A stretch of 64,000 nt of DNA from Paractinoplanes lichenicola. Its GTDB lineage: Bacteria; Actinomycetota; Actinomycetes; Mycobacteriales; Micromonosporaceae. Under the pieces are notes generated by a model that did not search any database, had not been told where the DNA came from, and saw only the letters and a list, made by a program, of their open reading frames with translations. The stretch covers positions 620,001 through 684,000 of the forward strand of contig NZ_JAENHO010000004.1 in assembly GCF_016785085.1 (NCBI RefSeq). The letters run 5' to 3'. The translations under genes were made by a program, and so were the position numbers. Positions 25,231-34,511 of the stretch are shown here, in pieces; within the stretch, counting starts at the first letter, position 1, and each line of letters opens with the position of its first letter.

Positions 25231-26180
25231 GCGGGACGCAACGTCACCTTGCCGGTGGTCCTGCGGGCGACAAGGTCCTCGAAGGCGCGGCGGGCATCCT
25301 CGAGGGGGTATGCCGCGTGGACCATCGGCTTCAGCACGCCGGCCGCGGTCAGCTCGAACATCTCGGCCAGCGGCTCGGCATAGGCGCCGGGCGCGGCAAG
25401 GGCCGGCCGCAGCCAGAAACCCATCACGGCCGTGTTGCGGTCCGCGAGGGCTCCCGCGTCGACCGGCGGGCGGCCTTCGCGGGAGGCGTTGCCATAGGTG
25501 ACCAGGCGTCCGAAGGTGCCCAGGATCTCAAGCCCGGCGCTGAAGACGCGCCCGCCGATCGACTCGAGAACGACGTCCACCGGCGCCCCGTCGTTGGCCG
25601 CGAGGACCCGCTCGGCATACCCGTCGGCGTCACCGGACACCGCGGCGTCCGCACCCAGCGACAGCGCCAGCTCACGGCGGGCCGCGGTGGAGGCCGTCGC
25701 GATGACCCGCCCCGCCCCGAAGTGCCTGGCCAGTTGTACCGCGAGCGAACCGACACCGCCGGCCGCCGCGTTGACGACAACCGTCTCGCCGGCGCGCATC
25801 CGGGCGCAGCTCTTCAGCACGTGCCACGCGGTCAATCCCTGGACGAGCAGCGCGAGAGCCGCGGCGTCGCCCACCCCGTCGGGCACTGCGACGGCGTCGG
25901 CCTCGTTGACCACCGCCCGCTCGGCGAAGCCGCCACCGCCGAAGATCGGGGCGAGCACCCGGCGACCGTCGGCCGCCCGGCCCACCACCTCGGTGCCGGG
26001 AACGAACGGCAACTCGGGCGCCGGTCGATAGGACCCGGCGATGCGGCTGGTGTCGGCGAAGTTGACCCCGGCCGCGCTCACCTCGACGAGCAGTTGCCCC
26101 TCGGCCGCCACCGGATCCGGCACCTTGACGAGCTCCAAGACGTCGGCGCCGCCGAAACGGGCGCACTGCACGGCTCGCAC
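25218..26180 (-). CDS. zinc-type alcohol dehydrogenase/quinone oxidoreductase family protein
   Basis: A 320-residue MDR-superfamily enzyme: N-terminal GroES-like domain (VEVSAAGVNFADTSRIAG, ELPFVPGTEVVG) and a Rossmann domain with AAAGGVGSLAVQLARHFGA near residue 135. It lacks the structural-zinc cysteines, so it belongs to the NADPH:quinone reductase-like branch. The GTG at 26180 is chosen because it aligns with family length; nearby GTGs are alternatives. It follows a small gene by 8 bp. Confidence 0.85.
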   Translation of the reverse strand: MRAVQCARFGGADVLELVKVPDPVAAEGQLLVEVSAAGVNFADTSRIAGSYRPAPELPFVPGTEVVGRAADGRRVLAPIFGGGGFAERAVVNEADAVAVPDGVGDAAALALLVQGLTAWHVLKSCARMRAGETVVVNAAAGGVGSLAVQLARHFGAGRVIATASTAARRELALSLGADAAVSGDADGYAERVLAANDGAPVDVVLESIGGRVFSAGLEILGTFGRLVTYGNASREGRPPVDAGALADRNTAVMGFWLRPALAAPGAYAEPLAEMFELTAAGVLKPMVHAAYPLEDARRAFEDLVARRTTGKVTLRPAQTR

Positions 26181-26188
26181 GCGGTTCT

Positions 26189-26548
26189 TTACCTGCCCGT
26201 CCGGCGCGAGCCGGGGCGACGGCCGCCACGTGGGGGCCCGGAGCGGCGGGGCCGGCCCGGCTGATCGGCCGGGGCGTCGACGGCGCCGGGGCTGGAGAAC
26301 GACAGCGACGGCGCCGCGGGCCGCGAAGACGTGGGCGGCGGCCAGGACGACGCCGCGATCTGCGCCCCGGTGACCGGCAGCGCGGGCGAGATCTGGTCGA
26401 GCAAACGCTGCGCCAGAGCGGCGTCGATCTCGAGCTCGGCGCTGATCCGCACCTCGGCGGCGGTCGCCAGATCCACGACGTCCGCGCTGGTGTACGCATC
26501 GGGCCCGAGCGAGCTCAACCGGCGCGCGAACTCCTGCACATTGATCAT
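26189..26548 (-). CDS. hypothetical protein with proline-rich tail
   Basis: A 119-residue protein. The first 65 residues look like a folded alpha-helical region (VQEFARRLSSLGPDAYTSAD, then ELEIDAALAQRLLDQI). The tail is Pro/Ser/Arg-rich and could be disordered. GAGG lies 6 bases before the ATG at 26548; an upstream ATG at 26560 has no proper spacing. It is placed 8 bp before the oxidoreductase gene and divergent from AraC. Not recognised. Confidence 0.45.
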   Translation of the reverse strand: MINVQEFARRLSSLGPDAYTSADVVDLATAAEVRISAELEIDAALAQRLLDQISPALPVTGAQIAASSWPPPTSSRPAAPSLSFSSPGAVDAPADQPGRPRRSGPPRGGRRPGSRRTGR

Positions 26549-26681
26549 CTGCAGCCTCATCCTCGTATTGCTGAGGGATCCACGGTAACTCCCGCCCGGA
26601 AAGCCCGAGCGAAACCCCTCGGCCCGGCACGGCTCCGGCGTAGGCATGCTCTGCCGATGCCATGGCCGGATGTCGTCTTCT

Positions 26682-26741
26682 ACGGTAGTGGTGTCACCAG
26701 GCGGCACACGAACGGTACTGGTGTCACCGGGCGGCACACGA
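26682..26741. repeat. tandem 30-bp repeat, candidate AraC operator
   Basis: Two adjacent 30-bp units (26682-26711 and 26712-26741) differ at only two positions. Each contains a TGGTGTCACC core, perfect as TGGTG-T-CACCA in unit 1. Thirty base pairs is close to three helical turns, so the two sites face the same side of DNA, as AraC-type direct-repeat operators do. They end 17 bp before the AraC start. Confidence 0.6.
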
Positions 26742-26758
26742 CAGGGCGGGAGGCAACG

Positions 26759-27595
26759 ATGGAGAGCTGCACCCAGGGCCTGCCCGCGCAGTTGCTCGAG
26801 ACCAGCGCCGGCCTGGGGTGGCAGACCGTCGAGGCCCGCCGGTACGCCGACCCGGCGGTCGCCGACGAGTTCAGCTCCGGCTCCGACCGGCTGCTGCTGG
26901 TCCTGGTCACCGGCGGGCGCTACCGGATCGAAAGCCGGCGCGGGCGGTCGTGGCGCCGGGCCGGCTACCGTCCGGGCTCGCTCGGCGTCACAGCGCCCGG
27001 GCACGTGAGCGTGTTGCGCTGGCGCAGCACGCACCCCGACCCGATGGAGTCGCTGCATCTGCACCTCGACCCGGCCGCGGCCGGCGGCGTCGTCTTCCCG
27101 GATGCGCTCACCCTGCACGACCCGTTCGTCCTCGCCGGGGCGCGGGCCCTGGGCGCCGCGCTGCACTCCGGCGCGCCGAGCCTGTACGCGGACTCGGTCG
27201 CGCAGGCGCTCGTGACCCACCTCGCGTTCGGGGTGGTGCGGCCCCGCCGGGCGGCTGTGAAGGCCGTCGTGCCGCTGAGCGAGTCCGAGGTGCGCCGGGT
27301 GGAGGAGCACATGCGGGCCCGGCTCGCCGAGGACGTGACCGTCGACGAACTGGCCCGGGCCGCCAACGTCAGCAAATACCACTTCATCCGTGCTTTCGCC
27401 GCCGCCACCGGCCTCACCCCGTATCGCTATCTGCGCCGGCTGAGAATGCGGGCCGCGGCCGAGACACTGCGCAAGACCCCGTACGGCGTGGCCAGGGTCG
27501 CCGCGATGAGCGGGTATCGCAGCGCGGGACAGTTCGCCGCGGCGTTCCGTACGGAAATGGGTGTGTCGCCCGCCGAGTTCCGCAATTCGCGGTGA
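26759..27595 (+). CDS. AraC family transcriptional regulator
   Basis: A 278-residue regulator with an N-terminal cupin-like sensor domain and the double-HTH AraC domain at about residues 180-278 (VDELARAANVSKYHFIRAFA, GLTPYRYLRRLRMRAA, VARVAAMSGYRSAGQF). GGAGG is 5 bases before the ATG; earlier in-frame starts would be encoded by the tandem repeat and lack a ribosome-binding site. The following SDR gene is a likely target. Confidence 0.9.
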   Translation: MESCTQGLPAQLLETSAGLGWQTVEARRYADPAVADEFSSGSDRLLLVLVTGGRYRIESRRGRSWRRAGYRPGSLGVTAPGHVSVLRWRSTHPDPMESLHLHLDPAAAGGVVFPDALTLHDPFVLAGARALGAALHSGAPSLYADSVAQALVTHLAFGVVRPRRAAVKAVVPLSESEVRRVEEHMRARLAEDVTVDELARAANVSKYHFIRAFAAATGLTPYRYLRRLRMRAAAETLRKTPYGVARVAAMSGYRSAGQFAAAFRTEMGVSPAEFRNSR

Positions 27596-27684
27596 TCACC
27601 GAGCAATAAACCGCGCCGCCGTCCGCGGCCGACGGGTACCTCACCGAACGTTCGAGCTGTCTCCCTCGACCTTCGGAGATCATT

Positions 27685-28551
27685 GTGAGCACCGTCATCA
27701 TCACCGGCGCCTCCAGCGGATTCGGCGCCATGACTGCCCGCGCCCTGACCGACGCCGGCCACCGGGTGTACGCCGGCATGCGCGACACCGAGGGACGCAA
27801 CAAGCAGGCCGCGGCCGACTTCGACGCGTACGGGCCGCACGCCGCCAGCCTCGAGATGGACGTGTCCGACCAGGCCTCGGTCGACGCCGCCGTCGACCGG
27901 GTGCGGCAGGAGGCGGGCCGCATCGACGTGGTCGTGCACAACGCCGGCCACATGACCCTCGGCCCGGTCGAGGCGTTCACCGTCGAGCAGATCGCCGCCG
28001 TCTACGACACCAACGTGCTCTCCACCCAGCGCGTCAACCGGGCCGTCCTGCCCCACCTGCGTGCGCAGGGCGAGGGCCTGCTCGTCTGGGTCGGCTCCTC
28101 CAGCGCCCGCGGCGGCACCCCGCCCTTCCTCGGGCCCTACTTCGCCGCCAAGGCCGCCGAGGACTCCCTCGCGGTCAGCATCGCGGCCGAGGTCGCCCGC
28201 TTCGGCATCGACACCACGATCGTCGTGCCGGGCTCCTTCACCACCGGCACCAACCACTACGCCCACGCCGGCCGCCCCGGCGACACCGCGGTCGCCGACT
28301 CCTACGACCAGAAGTACGCCGGCGTGATGGACGACCTGCTCGGCCGGCAGGCCCGACTCTCCCCGGCCGACGCCGACCCGGCCGAGGTGGCCCGCGAGAT
28401 CACCCGGGTCGTCGGCCTGCCCCGGGGCCGGCGGCCCTTCCGGGTCTACATCGACCCGGCGCAGGACGGCGCCGAAGAGATCTTCCGGATCGGTGACCGG
28501 GTGCGGCGCGAGTTCTACCGGGCCGTCGGCTATGAGGACCTCCTCCGCTGA
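27685..28551 (+). CDS. SDR family oxidoreductase
   Basis: A 288-residue classical SDR: TGASSGFGAMTARAL at the N-terminus, NAG in HNAGHMTLGP, catalytic Tyr/Lys in YFAAKAAEDS, and a long C-terminal extension. GGAGATCATT precedes the GTG. It lies downstream of the AraC gene and just before a truncated SDR gene. The substrate is unknown; a hydroxyl/keto interconversion is expected. Confidence 0.88.
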   Translation: MSTVIITGASSGFGAMTARALTDAGHRVYAGMRDTEGRNKQAAADFDAYGPHAASLEMDVSDQASVDAAVDRVRQEAGRIDVVVHNAGHMTLGPVEAFTVEQIAAVYDTNVLSTQRVNRAVLPHLRAQGEGLLVWVGSSSARGGTPPFLGPYFAAKAAEDSLAVSIAAEVARFGIDTTIVVPGSFTTGTNHYAHAGRPGDTAVADSYDQKYAGVMDDLLGRQARLSPADADPAEVAREITRVVGLPRGRRPFRVYIDPAQDGAEEIFRIGDRVRREFYRAVGYEDLLR

Positions 28552-28562
28552 AAGGCACCGTC

Positions 28563-28922
28563 ATGTCCAAAATCGCCCTGATCACCGGCGGGAACCGCGG
28601 CCTCGGCCGGGCCACCACCGCCACCGAGTTCGGCGGCGGTGGCCTGCAGGACGAGGACGTGCAGAAGTACCTCGCGGCGGCCAACGTGATGGGCCGGATG
28701 GGTCAGCCCGAGGACATCGCCGGTGCGATCGTCGCGCTGGTCGGCGAGGGCACCCAGTGGATCACCGCGCAGCGCATCGAGGTGTCCGGCGGGATGCTCA
28801 TCGCGCGGAGCTTCTCGTACCCCGCGTCCTTCGCTGACGTGCATGCCGTGAGGAGTGCCAGCGTGGTGAGCAAGGACGCTCCGCGCACCGACGCGGCAAC
28901 CCCGACCGACCCGACCGGCTAG
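28563..28922 (+). pseudogene. SDR gene with large internal in-frame deletion
   Basis: The frame encodes 119 residues. It opens with the SDR cofactor motif (ALITGGNRGLGRAT) but runs straight into the SDR C-terminus (GRMGQPEDIAGAIVALVGEG, then AQRIEVSGGML). The whole middle of the domain, including NAG and the catalytic Ser-Tyr-Lys, is missing; about 125-165 codons are absent compared with family length. The deletion junction is near 28615-28625. An unrelated tail of about 39 residues follows. The product cannot be an active SDR. Confidence 0.7.
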
Positions 28923-28967
28923 CTCACCTGCCGATGAGCGTGCACCTGATCTTGGCCGTTTCGGAAA

Positions 28968-29378
28968 TCACCTCAGCGCGACGGCCGCTGCCACCAACGC
29001 GACCGCCGACGCCCCAGCGCGGATGCGATCGACGCGCAGGAGAGAAGCGATCCGATCCGGATCGTACCTCGCGCCCAGCCGCGTATGAGCCGGTGCCGCC
29101 GCCGCCGCGGTGACGGTGAACGCCGCCGCGGTCGCCGCCAGCGCCACCAGCGTCCAGGCACCGGGGCCTGACCACAGCGCCCAAGCCCCGGTCACCACCA
29201 GGGCGCCGTAGACGATGACGACAAGCCTGGTGATCGCCCGAGAATGAGCTCGGTGCGCGACCGGCCATTGCGCCGCGGGCACCTTCGCCAGTGCCGGATA
29301 TGCCACTGCCGTGACCGTGGCCTGGAAGCCGAAATGGGCCGCGGTTGACGCCAGCAGAGCGGTCTCGGAAGTGATCAC
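28968..29378 (-). CDS. four-helix integral membrane protein
   Basis: A 136-residue protein made of four predicted membrane helices, the first containing AHFGFQATVTAVAYPALAKV and the last VALVAAAVALR. The pattern resembles small DUF1772-like membrane proteins of unknown function. GTG start. No partner is obvious; the next gene on the strand is the EF-hand-like protein. Confidence 0.65.
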   Translation of the reverse strand: MITSETALLASTAAHFGFQATVTAVAYPALAKVPAAQWPVAHRAHSRAITRLVVIVYGALVVTGAWALWSGPGAWTLVALAATAAAFTVTAAAAAPAHTRLGARYDPDRIASLLRVDRIRAGASAVALVAAAVALR

Positions 29379-29462
29379 ATCTGCGAGCGAAGCATGCTTG
29401 ACCGCGGGGACGACCGGCGGGGCGTGTGCGGTCCGGAAATGGGCCGGGGCACCACCATGCTG

Positions 29463-29807
29463 TCAGTGGTTCGGGGTGCGCAGCACGGTGTCGAGCCGGC
29501 CGTCGCGGTCCGTGTCGAGGTAGGTGAGCTCGGGCACCCCGTCACCGTCGAGGTCGAGCTGCACCATGTCGGCGATGCCGTCACCGTCGAGGTCGGTGAC
29601 CACCTCGATCGATCCGTCCGAGCGCCGGCTGACAATCGAATTAGCGGTGGTGGCGACCCGGCCTGCCGGCGATCCGGGCGCGGAGGATGGCAGCGGGCCG
29701 GGCCTGCTGTCATACGCCCCAACCGGGCCGTCGGTGCCGGACGGATCGATTTCCTCTTCAGAGGGGTAGACGTCGCCGTGCCAGGCCGGATCAGGATACG
29801 TACTCAT
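29463..29807 (-). CDS. small acidic protein with EF-hand/TSP3-like calcium loops
   Basis: A 114-residue protein. The C-terminal third has three consecutive Asp-rich loops (DLDGDGIADMVQ, DLDGDGVPELTY, DTDRDGRLDTVL) of the EF-hand or thrombospondin type 3 kind, which bind Ca2+. The N-terminal part is Pro/Ser-rich and disordered. GGGAAGG is 8 bases before the ATG. There is no signal peptide. Located between a membrane protein and the carboxylic acid reductase; role unknown. Confidence 0.7.
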   Translation of the reverse strand: MSTYPDPAWHGDVYPSEEEIDPSGTDGPVGAYDSRPGPLPSSAPGSPAGRVATTANSIVSRRSDGSIEVVTDLDGDGIADMVQLDLDGDGVPELTYLDTDRDGRLDTVLRTPNH

Positions 29808-29900
29808 CGCCTTAACCTTCCCTGACGGAGCCGGCGGTAACCGTCGGCGCAGGAAGAAGCACACCGCTGTCGCTTGGATGGGGCCCGGACTCGCGAACCC

Positions 29901-32900
29901 TCAAGCGAGCGCTGGTAGCAGGCCGAGCAGCGCCAGGTCGTCCAGGTACTTCGTGATCAGTTCGGTGGTCATGGTGGGGATGTCGCCGGGGACGGCCGCG
30001 CGGAACTGGTCGGTGGGAATGGGCAGGGTCGCGGCCGGCTCGGTGAAGGCCTGCAGCAGCGGCAGCAACGAGTGCTGTCGCTGCTGCGGCGGCAGGGAAC
30101 GCAGCGCCGCCTCGAAGCGGCCGAGCCACACGCCGTAGTCGTCGATGCGGGTGAGGGGACAACCGGCCTCGACGAGCAGGTCGACGACGGTGTCGAGATA
30201 CGTCTCGGTGACGTGCGGATCGGTCACGTTGTAGGACCCGCCGGCCGCCGCGCCGACGATGAAATCGGCCACGAAATCGACGGGCAGGCCGCCGTAGTGC
30301 GCGGGAGTGTTGAGCCCCCGGAACGAGCGCGGCGCGAGGCCGGTCGCCACCACGCTCAGCAGCAGCCGGGTGAACACGTCGGGCACGTTGACCTGGCCGG
30401 GATAGCGGCTGTGGGCCAGCAGGAGGCCGGGGCGGACGGTGGTCACGGGCAGGCCGAACCGGTCGTGCGCCTCGCGCAGCAGCACCTCGGCCGCCCACTT
30501 GCTGTTCGCGTACCCGCCGGCGTATCCGTCGTCCACCGGGCGGACCGGGTCGGTGACGCGCAGATCGCCGGCCTCCGTGGAGGCGGCGGTCAGCACACCG
30601 ATCGTCGACACGTACGTGACCGGCTTGAGCTGCTCGCTCACGGCCAGGCGGAGCACCTCCGCGGTGCCCAGCACGTTGGGCGCGAACAGCTGCGAGTAGG
30701 GCAGCACGTGGTTGACCAGCGCGGCGTCGTGCACGATCAGGTCGACCTCGGCGGCGAGCTGCTGCCACACCTCGGCGTCGAGCCCGAAGCGGTCCTCGCC
30801 GAGATCACCGGCCAGCACCTCCAGCGTCGAGGCGGCCAATTCCCCGTACGTCCGGCCGGGCTCGGTGCCGGCGTCGCCGAAGGTCGCGTCGAGCCGGGCC
30901 CGGGCGGCCTCGTCGTCGCTCCCGCGGACCAGGCAGATGAGCCGGCCGCCGGTGGGCTGCAGCCGTCGTAGCCAGGCCAGACACAGGAAACGGCCGAGGT
31001 AGCCCGTCGCGCCGGTCAGCAACACCGTACGGGGTGGGTCGGCGGCCAGTGGCGGGGCCTGGCCGATGGGGCCGAGGAACTTGTCGAGGGTCAGGTCGGC
31101 GGCCCGGAGTTCGGTGGCCGACGGGCCGTGCACCGAGGCGGGGGTGGGGCGTTCGCGGCCGGGTTCGAGGTGTCGTTGGATGAAGGACGCCACCGCGCCG
31201 AGGTCGTTGACCGGGCTGATGATCTCGGCGACCGGCACGGTGAAGCCGTACGTCTCACTCAGCAGCGTGGACAGCCGCAGCGCGGACACCGAGTCGCCCC
31301 CGAGGTCGGCGAAGCGGGCCTTCGCGTTCAGGTCGTCGGCGGGGGCGCTCAGGATCGCGCGGGCGGCGGTGACGACAGTGTCCGGAACCGGCTGATCGCG
31401 GCCGGTGGTGCGCAACCGGCGCAGCTCGTCGGTCTCGCGCTCGGCGAGCTCGGCGTAACGCCGTTCGAGCCGTTCCCCGTACCGCTGCTGCAGTTTCGGC
31501 CGCATCAGTTTGCGCGCCGCCGACATGAGCCCGTTGCCCGTCGAGAAGGGCTCGGTCTCGACCAGGAAGTCCCGCGGGATCTCGTACGCCTCGAGCTGCT
31601 CGGCCCGGCCGGTGCGCCGCAGCGAGTCGCGGACCAGGGCGGTGACGCGCTCCGGGTCGGCCGCGGCCTCAGGGGTGGGCACGACGACGGCCAGCAGATA
31701 GGGGCGCTCACTGTTGCCGTACAGGTAGATCTGCTGGATCACCGGGCCGGTCGCGAACACGGTCTCCAGCCGGGAGAGCGCGACGAACTCGCCCTGGGAC
31801 AGCTTCAGCAGGTTCTTGCGCCGGTCCACGTAGGTCAGCGTGTCCGGGGCGAGCTCGGCCACGATGTCGCCGGTGCGGAAATACCCGTCCGAGGTGAAGA
31901 CCTCCGCGGTGGCGTCGGGCTGCTGGTAGTAGCCCGGGATCAGGGTCGCCGACCGGATCAGCAGCTCGCCGCGCGGATGCGGCCGGTCGGTGCTGTAGTA
32001 GTTGAGGTCGGGGACGTCCTCGAGGCGGTAGTCGAGCACGTGTTCCCGCATCACCCGGCCGTCGAACAGCACCGCCCCGGCCTCGGTCGAGGCGTAGCCG
32101 TCGGACAGCCGGATCCCGAGCACGGACGCGACGAACGCCGACAGTTCCGCGGCCAGCGGCGCCGAACCGCAGACCGACCACAGCACCCGGCCGCCGAAGA
32201 CCTCCTCCCGCAGCGTCGACTTCGCCGCGTCCTCGTCGATACCGTCGCTGATCATCAGCTGGTAACGCTGGTGGACCACGTCGACGAGCCGGGGCACGAG
32301 CATCAGGATCGTGGGCCGGGCCAGCGCGAAATCTTCGAACAGCGTCGACAGGTCACTCTTGCCCACGAAGAACGACGTACCACCGCGGGCCAGCGTGCTG
32401 AACAGGATGGCCCGGCCGGCGAGATGGCTCATCGGCAGGTAGGCGACGTCGATCAGGGGCAGCCCCGGCCGCTCCGGGAAGAAACCGCGCCACAACTCGG
32501 CGATCAGCCGGGCCGGGTAGGCCGCCCCCTTGGGCGACCCGGTCGTCCCCGACGTGTAAATGACCAGCGAGAGCCGCTCCTCGTCCACGGCCGTCGCCGC
32601 GGGCACCGGCAGTTCGCGGCCGCGTTCGAGCACCTCGGCCAGGGTCTCCACGACGATGCCGGAAAGCCTTCCCCGTACGGCGTCGATCCGCTCCCGCTCG
32701 TCGTCCACATCGGCATGGTGATCGAAGACGACCAGCCGCCGTACGGAGGTGCCGGCCGCGACGATTTCGGCGGCCGTGCCCAGGTGTTCCAGGCTGACCG
32801 CCAGCATGCGGGGCTTCGTCTCGTGCAGCAGGGGCAGCAGCTGTGCGGGGGACGAACCCGCCGACAACGGCACCCCGGTCACGTCGAGCCGCACGTACAC

Positions 32901-33293
32901 CATTTCCAGCGTGGCGTAGTCGCCGCCGGTCGATCCCAGCGTCGCCACGAAGTCGCCGGACCGGATCGGCTCGCGCTCGTCGTCATGCCAGGCCGCGGCC
33001 AGCGCACCCGCCCGCCGCCACAACTCGCCGTAACTGACCGTGTCGAAGCGCGGCAGCAGCCGCCGGGTGGTCCGCCCTGTCCCCGGGTCGACGACCGCCT
33101 CGGTGGCCCGTACGCCGTAGGCGGGCCGATCCGCGTAGCCCGTCATTACCTCGGCCACCACCGCCTGCAACGACGTCTCCGGCCGCCGGACGACCTCGGT
33201 GATCCGATCGTCGGGCACCGCCGCGGCGAACTGCTCGTCCCGTTCCAGCAACAGGGCGATCCTGTCCGGGTCGACGAGGTCGGTATGAGTCAC
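29901..33293 (-). CDS. car: carboxylic acid reductase
   Basis: A 1130-residue multidomain enzyme in the order adenylation (P-loop YTSGTTGSPKG near residue 247), carrier (phosphopantetheine Ser in LGGDSVSALR near 666) and thioester reductase (GATGYLGRF near 761, catalytic YANSKW near 926). This is the CAR family: ATP- and NADPH-dependent reduction of aryl or aliphatic acids to aldehydes without over-reduction. GGAGG is 6 bases before the GTG. The phosphopantetheinyl transferase it needs is not in the window. Monocistronic; the natural substrate is not evident. Confidence 0.93.
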   Translation of the reverse strand: MTHTDLVDPDRIALLLERDEQFAAAVPDDRITEVVRRPETSLQAVVAEVMTGYADRPAYGVRATEAVVDPGTGRTTRRLLPRFDTVSYGELWRRAGALAAAWHDDEREPIRSGDFVATLGSTGGDYATLEMVYVRLDVTGVPLSAGSSPAQLLPLLHETKPRMLAVSLEHLGTAAEIVAAGTSVRRLVVFDHHADVDDERERIDAVRGRLSGIVVETLAEVLERGRELPVPAATAVDEERLSLVIYTSGTTGSPKGAAYPARLIAELWRGFFPERPGLPLIDVAYLPMSHLAGRAILFSTLARGGTSFFVGKSDLSTLFEDFALARPTILMLVPRLVDVVHQRYQLMISDGIDEDAAKSTLREEVFGGRVLWSVCGSAPLAAELSAFVASVLGIRLSDGYASTEAGAVLFDGRVMREHVLDYRLEDVPDLNYYSTDRPHPRGELLIRSATLIPGYYQQPDATAEVFTSDGYFRTGDIVAELAPDTLTYVDRRKNLLKLSQGEFVALSRLETVFATGPVIQQIYLYGNSERPYLLAVVVPTPEAAADPERVTALVRDSLRRTGRAEQLEAYEIPRDFLVETEPFSTGNGLMSAARKLMRPKLQQRYGERLERRYAELAERETDELRRLRTTGRDQPVPDTVVTAARAILSAPADDLNAKARFADLGGDSVSALRLSTLLSETYGFTVPVAEIISPVNDLGAVASFIQRHLEPGRERPTPASVHGPSATELRAADLTLDKFLGPIGQAPPLAADPPRTVLLTGATGYLGRFLCLAWLRRLQPTGGRLICLVRGSDDEAARARLDATFGDAGTEPGRTYGELAASTLEVLAGDLGEDRFGLDAEVWQQLAAEVDLIVHDAALVNHVLPYSQLFAPNVLGTAEVLRLAVSEQLKPVTYVSTIGVLTAASTEAGDLRVTDPVRPVDDGYAGGYANSKWAAEVLLREAHDRFGLPVTTVRPGLLLAHSRYPGQVNVPDVFTRLLLSVVATGLAPRSFRGLNTPAHYGGLPVDFVADFIVGAAAGGSYNVTDPHVTETYLDTVVDLLVEAGCPLTRIDDYGVWLGRFEAALRSLPPQQRQHSLLPLLQAFTEPAATLPIPTDQFRAAVPGDIPTMTTELITKYLDDLALLGLLPALA

Positions 33294-33345
33294 TAGCCAC
33301 CTCCGGGTGTCCCGTCCGAAGGTAGCCCGGGTTTTCGCCCGCCGG

Positions 33346-34442
33346 TCACGGTGTGGTCGCCGGCTTGGCGGTGAGGGCGGGCCGCCCCTCCCAGACGGCA
33401 GTGCGCTCGACCAGCCCGTACGACCGTGGAAGCCGGCCGGTGATCGCCAGCCAATATTCCTCTCCGTCGGCCGGGCAGGTGGTGTGGCGGCCGGCGGGAA
33501 CTATGCCGACGGTGTAGCCGTCCGGCCGGTTCTGGTAGACCACGTATTTGTTCTTCTGCACCAGGCTTTCGTACCGGGACGCCTCCACGATGCGCCGGTC
33601 CGTCACCGCGCATCCGGGTGCGGGCAGGGCCTCGGGCGGGTCGTGGGCGAGGCGGAGCCGGTCGCCCAGCGCGAACGCGAGTTTCGTGCGGACGGTGACG
33701 ACCGGCCGGTTCTGCGGTGTCTCGATGGCCCGGGACATGCTCAGCGAGGACTTCGCGGCGATCCACGAGCCCTGGTTGATGTTTTGGTCGAGGGCGGTGG
33801 CGCACCGGCGGTCCTGCCCCTCGGCCACCGGCTCGCCGATGCGGGTTCCGTTCGGATAGGCGCAGACGTAGACGGCCGACGCCAGCACCAGCATGGCCGT
33901 GTCGGTGTCGTTGCTGACCTCGTACTTGACCACGGCGAAGTTCATGCCGTTGAGCGTGCCCTCGTGGGTGACGGAGATGGTCTGGGTGAGCGCGGCGTTG
34001 GCCCGGCCCGGCAGGTAGATCGCGCCGTGGTAGAACTCGATGAGCGGCAGCGCACCCGCGGCCACGGACAGAACGAGTGCCGTGGTGAGCGCGGGCAGCC
34101 GACCCACCACTCGCCGAGGCCCCGGGTCGCGGCGGCCAGCCAGGCGATGAGCACCGAAACCGACACCGTGAGCGACAGCGTCGCGGCCACCAATGCTCCG
34201 CAGGTGGACACCGTCCGGGACTTCACCCAGGTGAGCCCGATCCCGCCGGCGATCACCAGCGGCGCCGTCTGCAAGAACCGGTCGAGCAGAAGTCCGGAGA
34301 GGCTGACCGGAGTGGAGTCCTCCTGAAACCAGGTCATCGCGGTCAGCGCGATCGCCGGCAGCAGCAGGGCCGCGACGCGCCACCGCTCGCCCTTCGACAG
34401 TGCCCTGGTGACGGTGATGAATCGAGACTCGGCGTCGGCCAC
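33346..34442 (-). pseudogene. membrane-anchored protein gene with one frameshift
   Basis: The N-terminal half starts at GTG 34442 and reads through a cytosolic segment and three helices (ALLLPAIALTAMTW, PLVIAGGIGLTW, LTVSVSVLIAW). Near 34100-34115 the frame slips and coding continues as LPALTTALVLSVAAGALPLI, with an extracytoplasmic domain of about 250 residues (FAVVKYEVSNDTDTAMLVLA, EGQDRRCATALDQNI). Intact length would be about 365 residues. Not recognised. A one-base indel suffices. Confidence 0.55.
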
Positions 34443-34511
34443 TGGACTCGCCCCTTCCCGCTGGCGTTCACCAGTCCCTGACGGACAGAGCGCCGTGCCT
34501 CAGGACGGTGG

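Noticed and set aside
26682..26741. CRISPR-like repeat
   Set aside because: Two abutting 30-bp units have no spacer and no cas genes are present; the position fits an operator.
31128..33296. 722-codon open frame antisense to the carboxylic acid reductase
   Set aside because: Covers the CAR adenylation domain in the opposite direction and has no recognisable domain.
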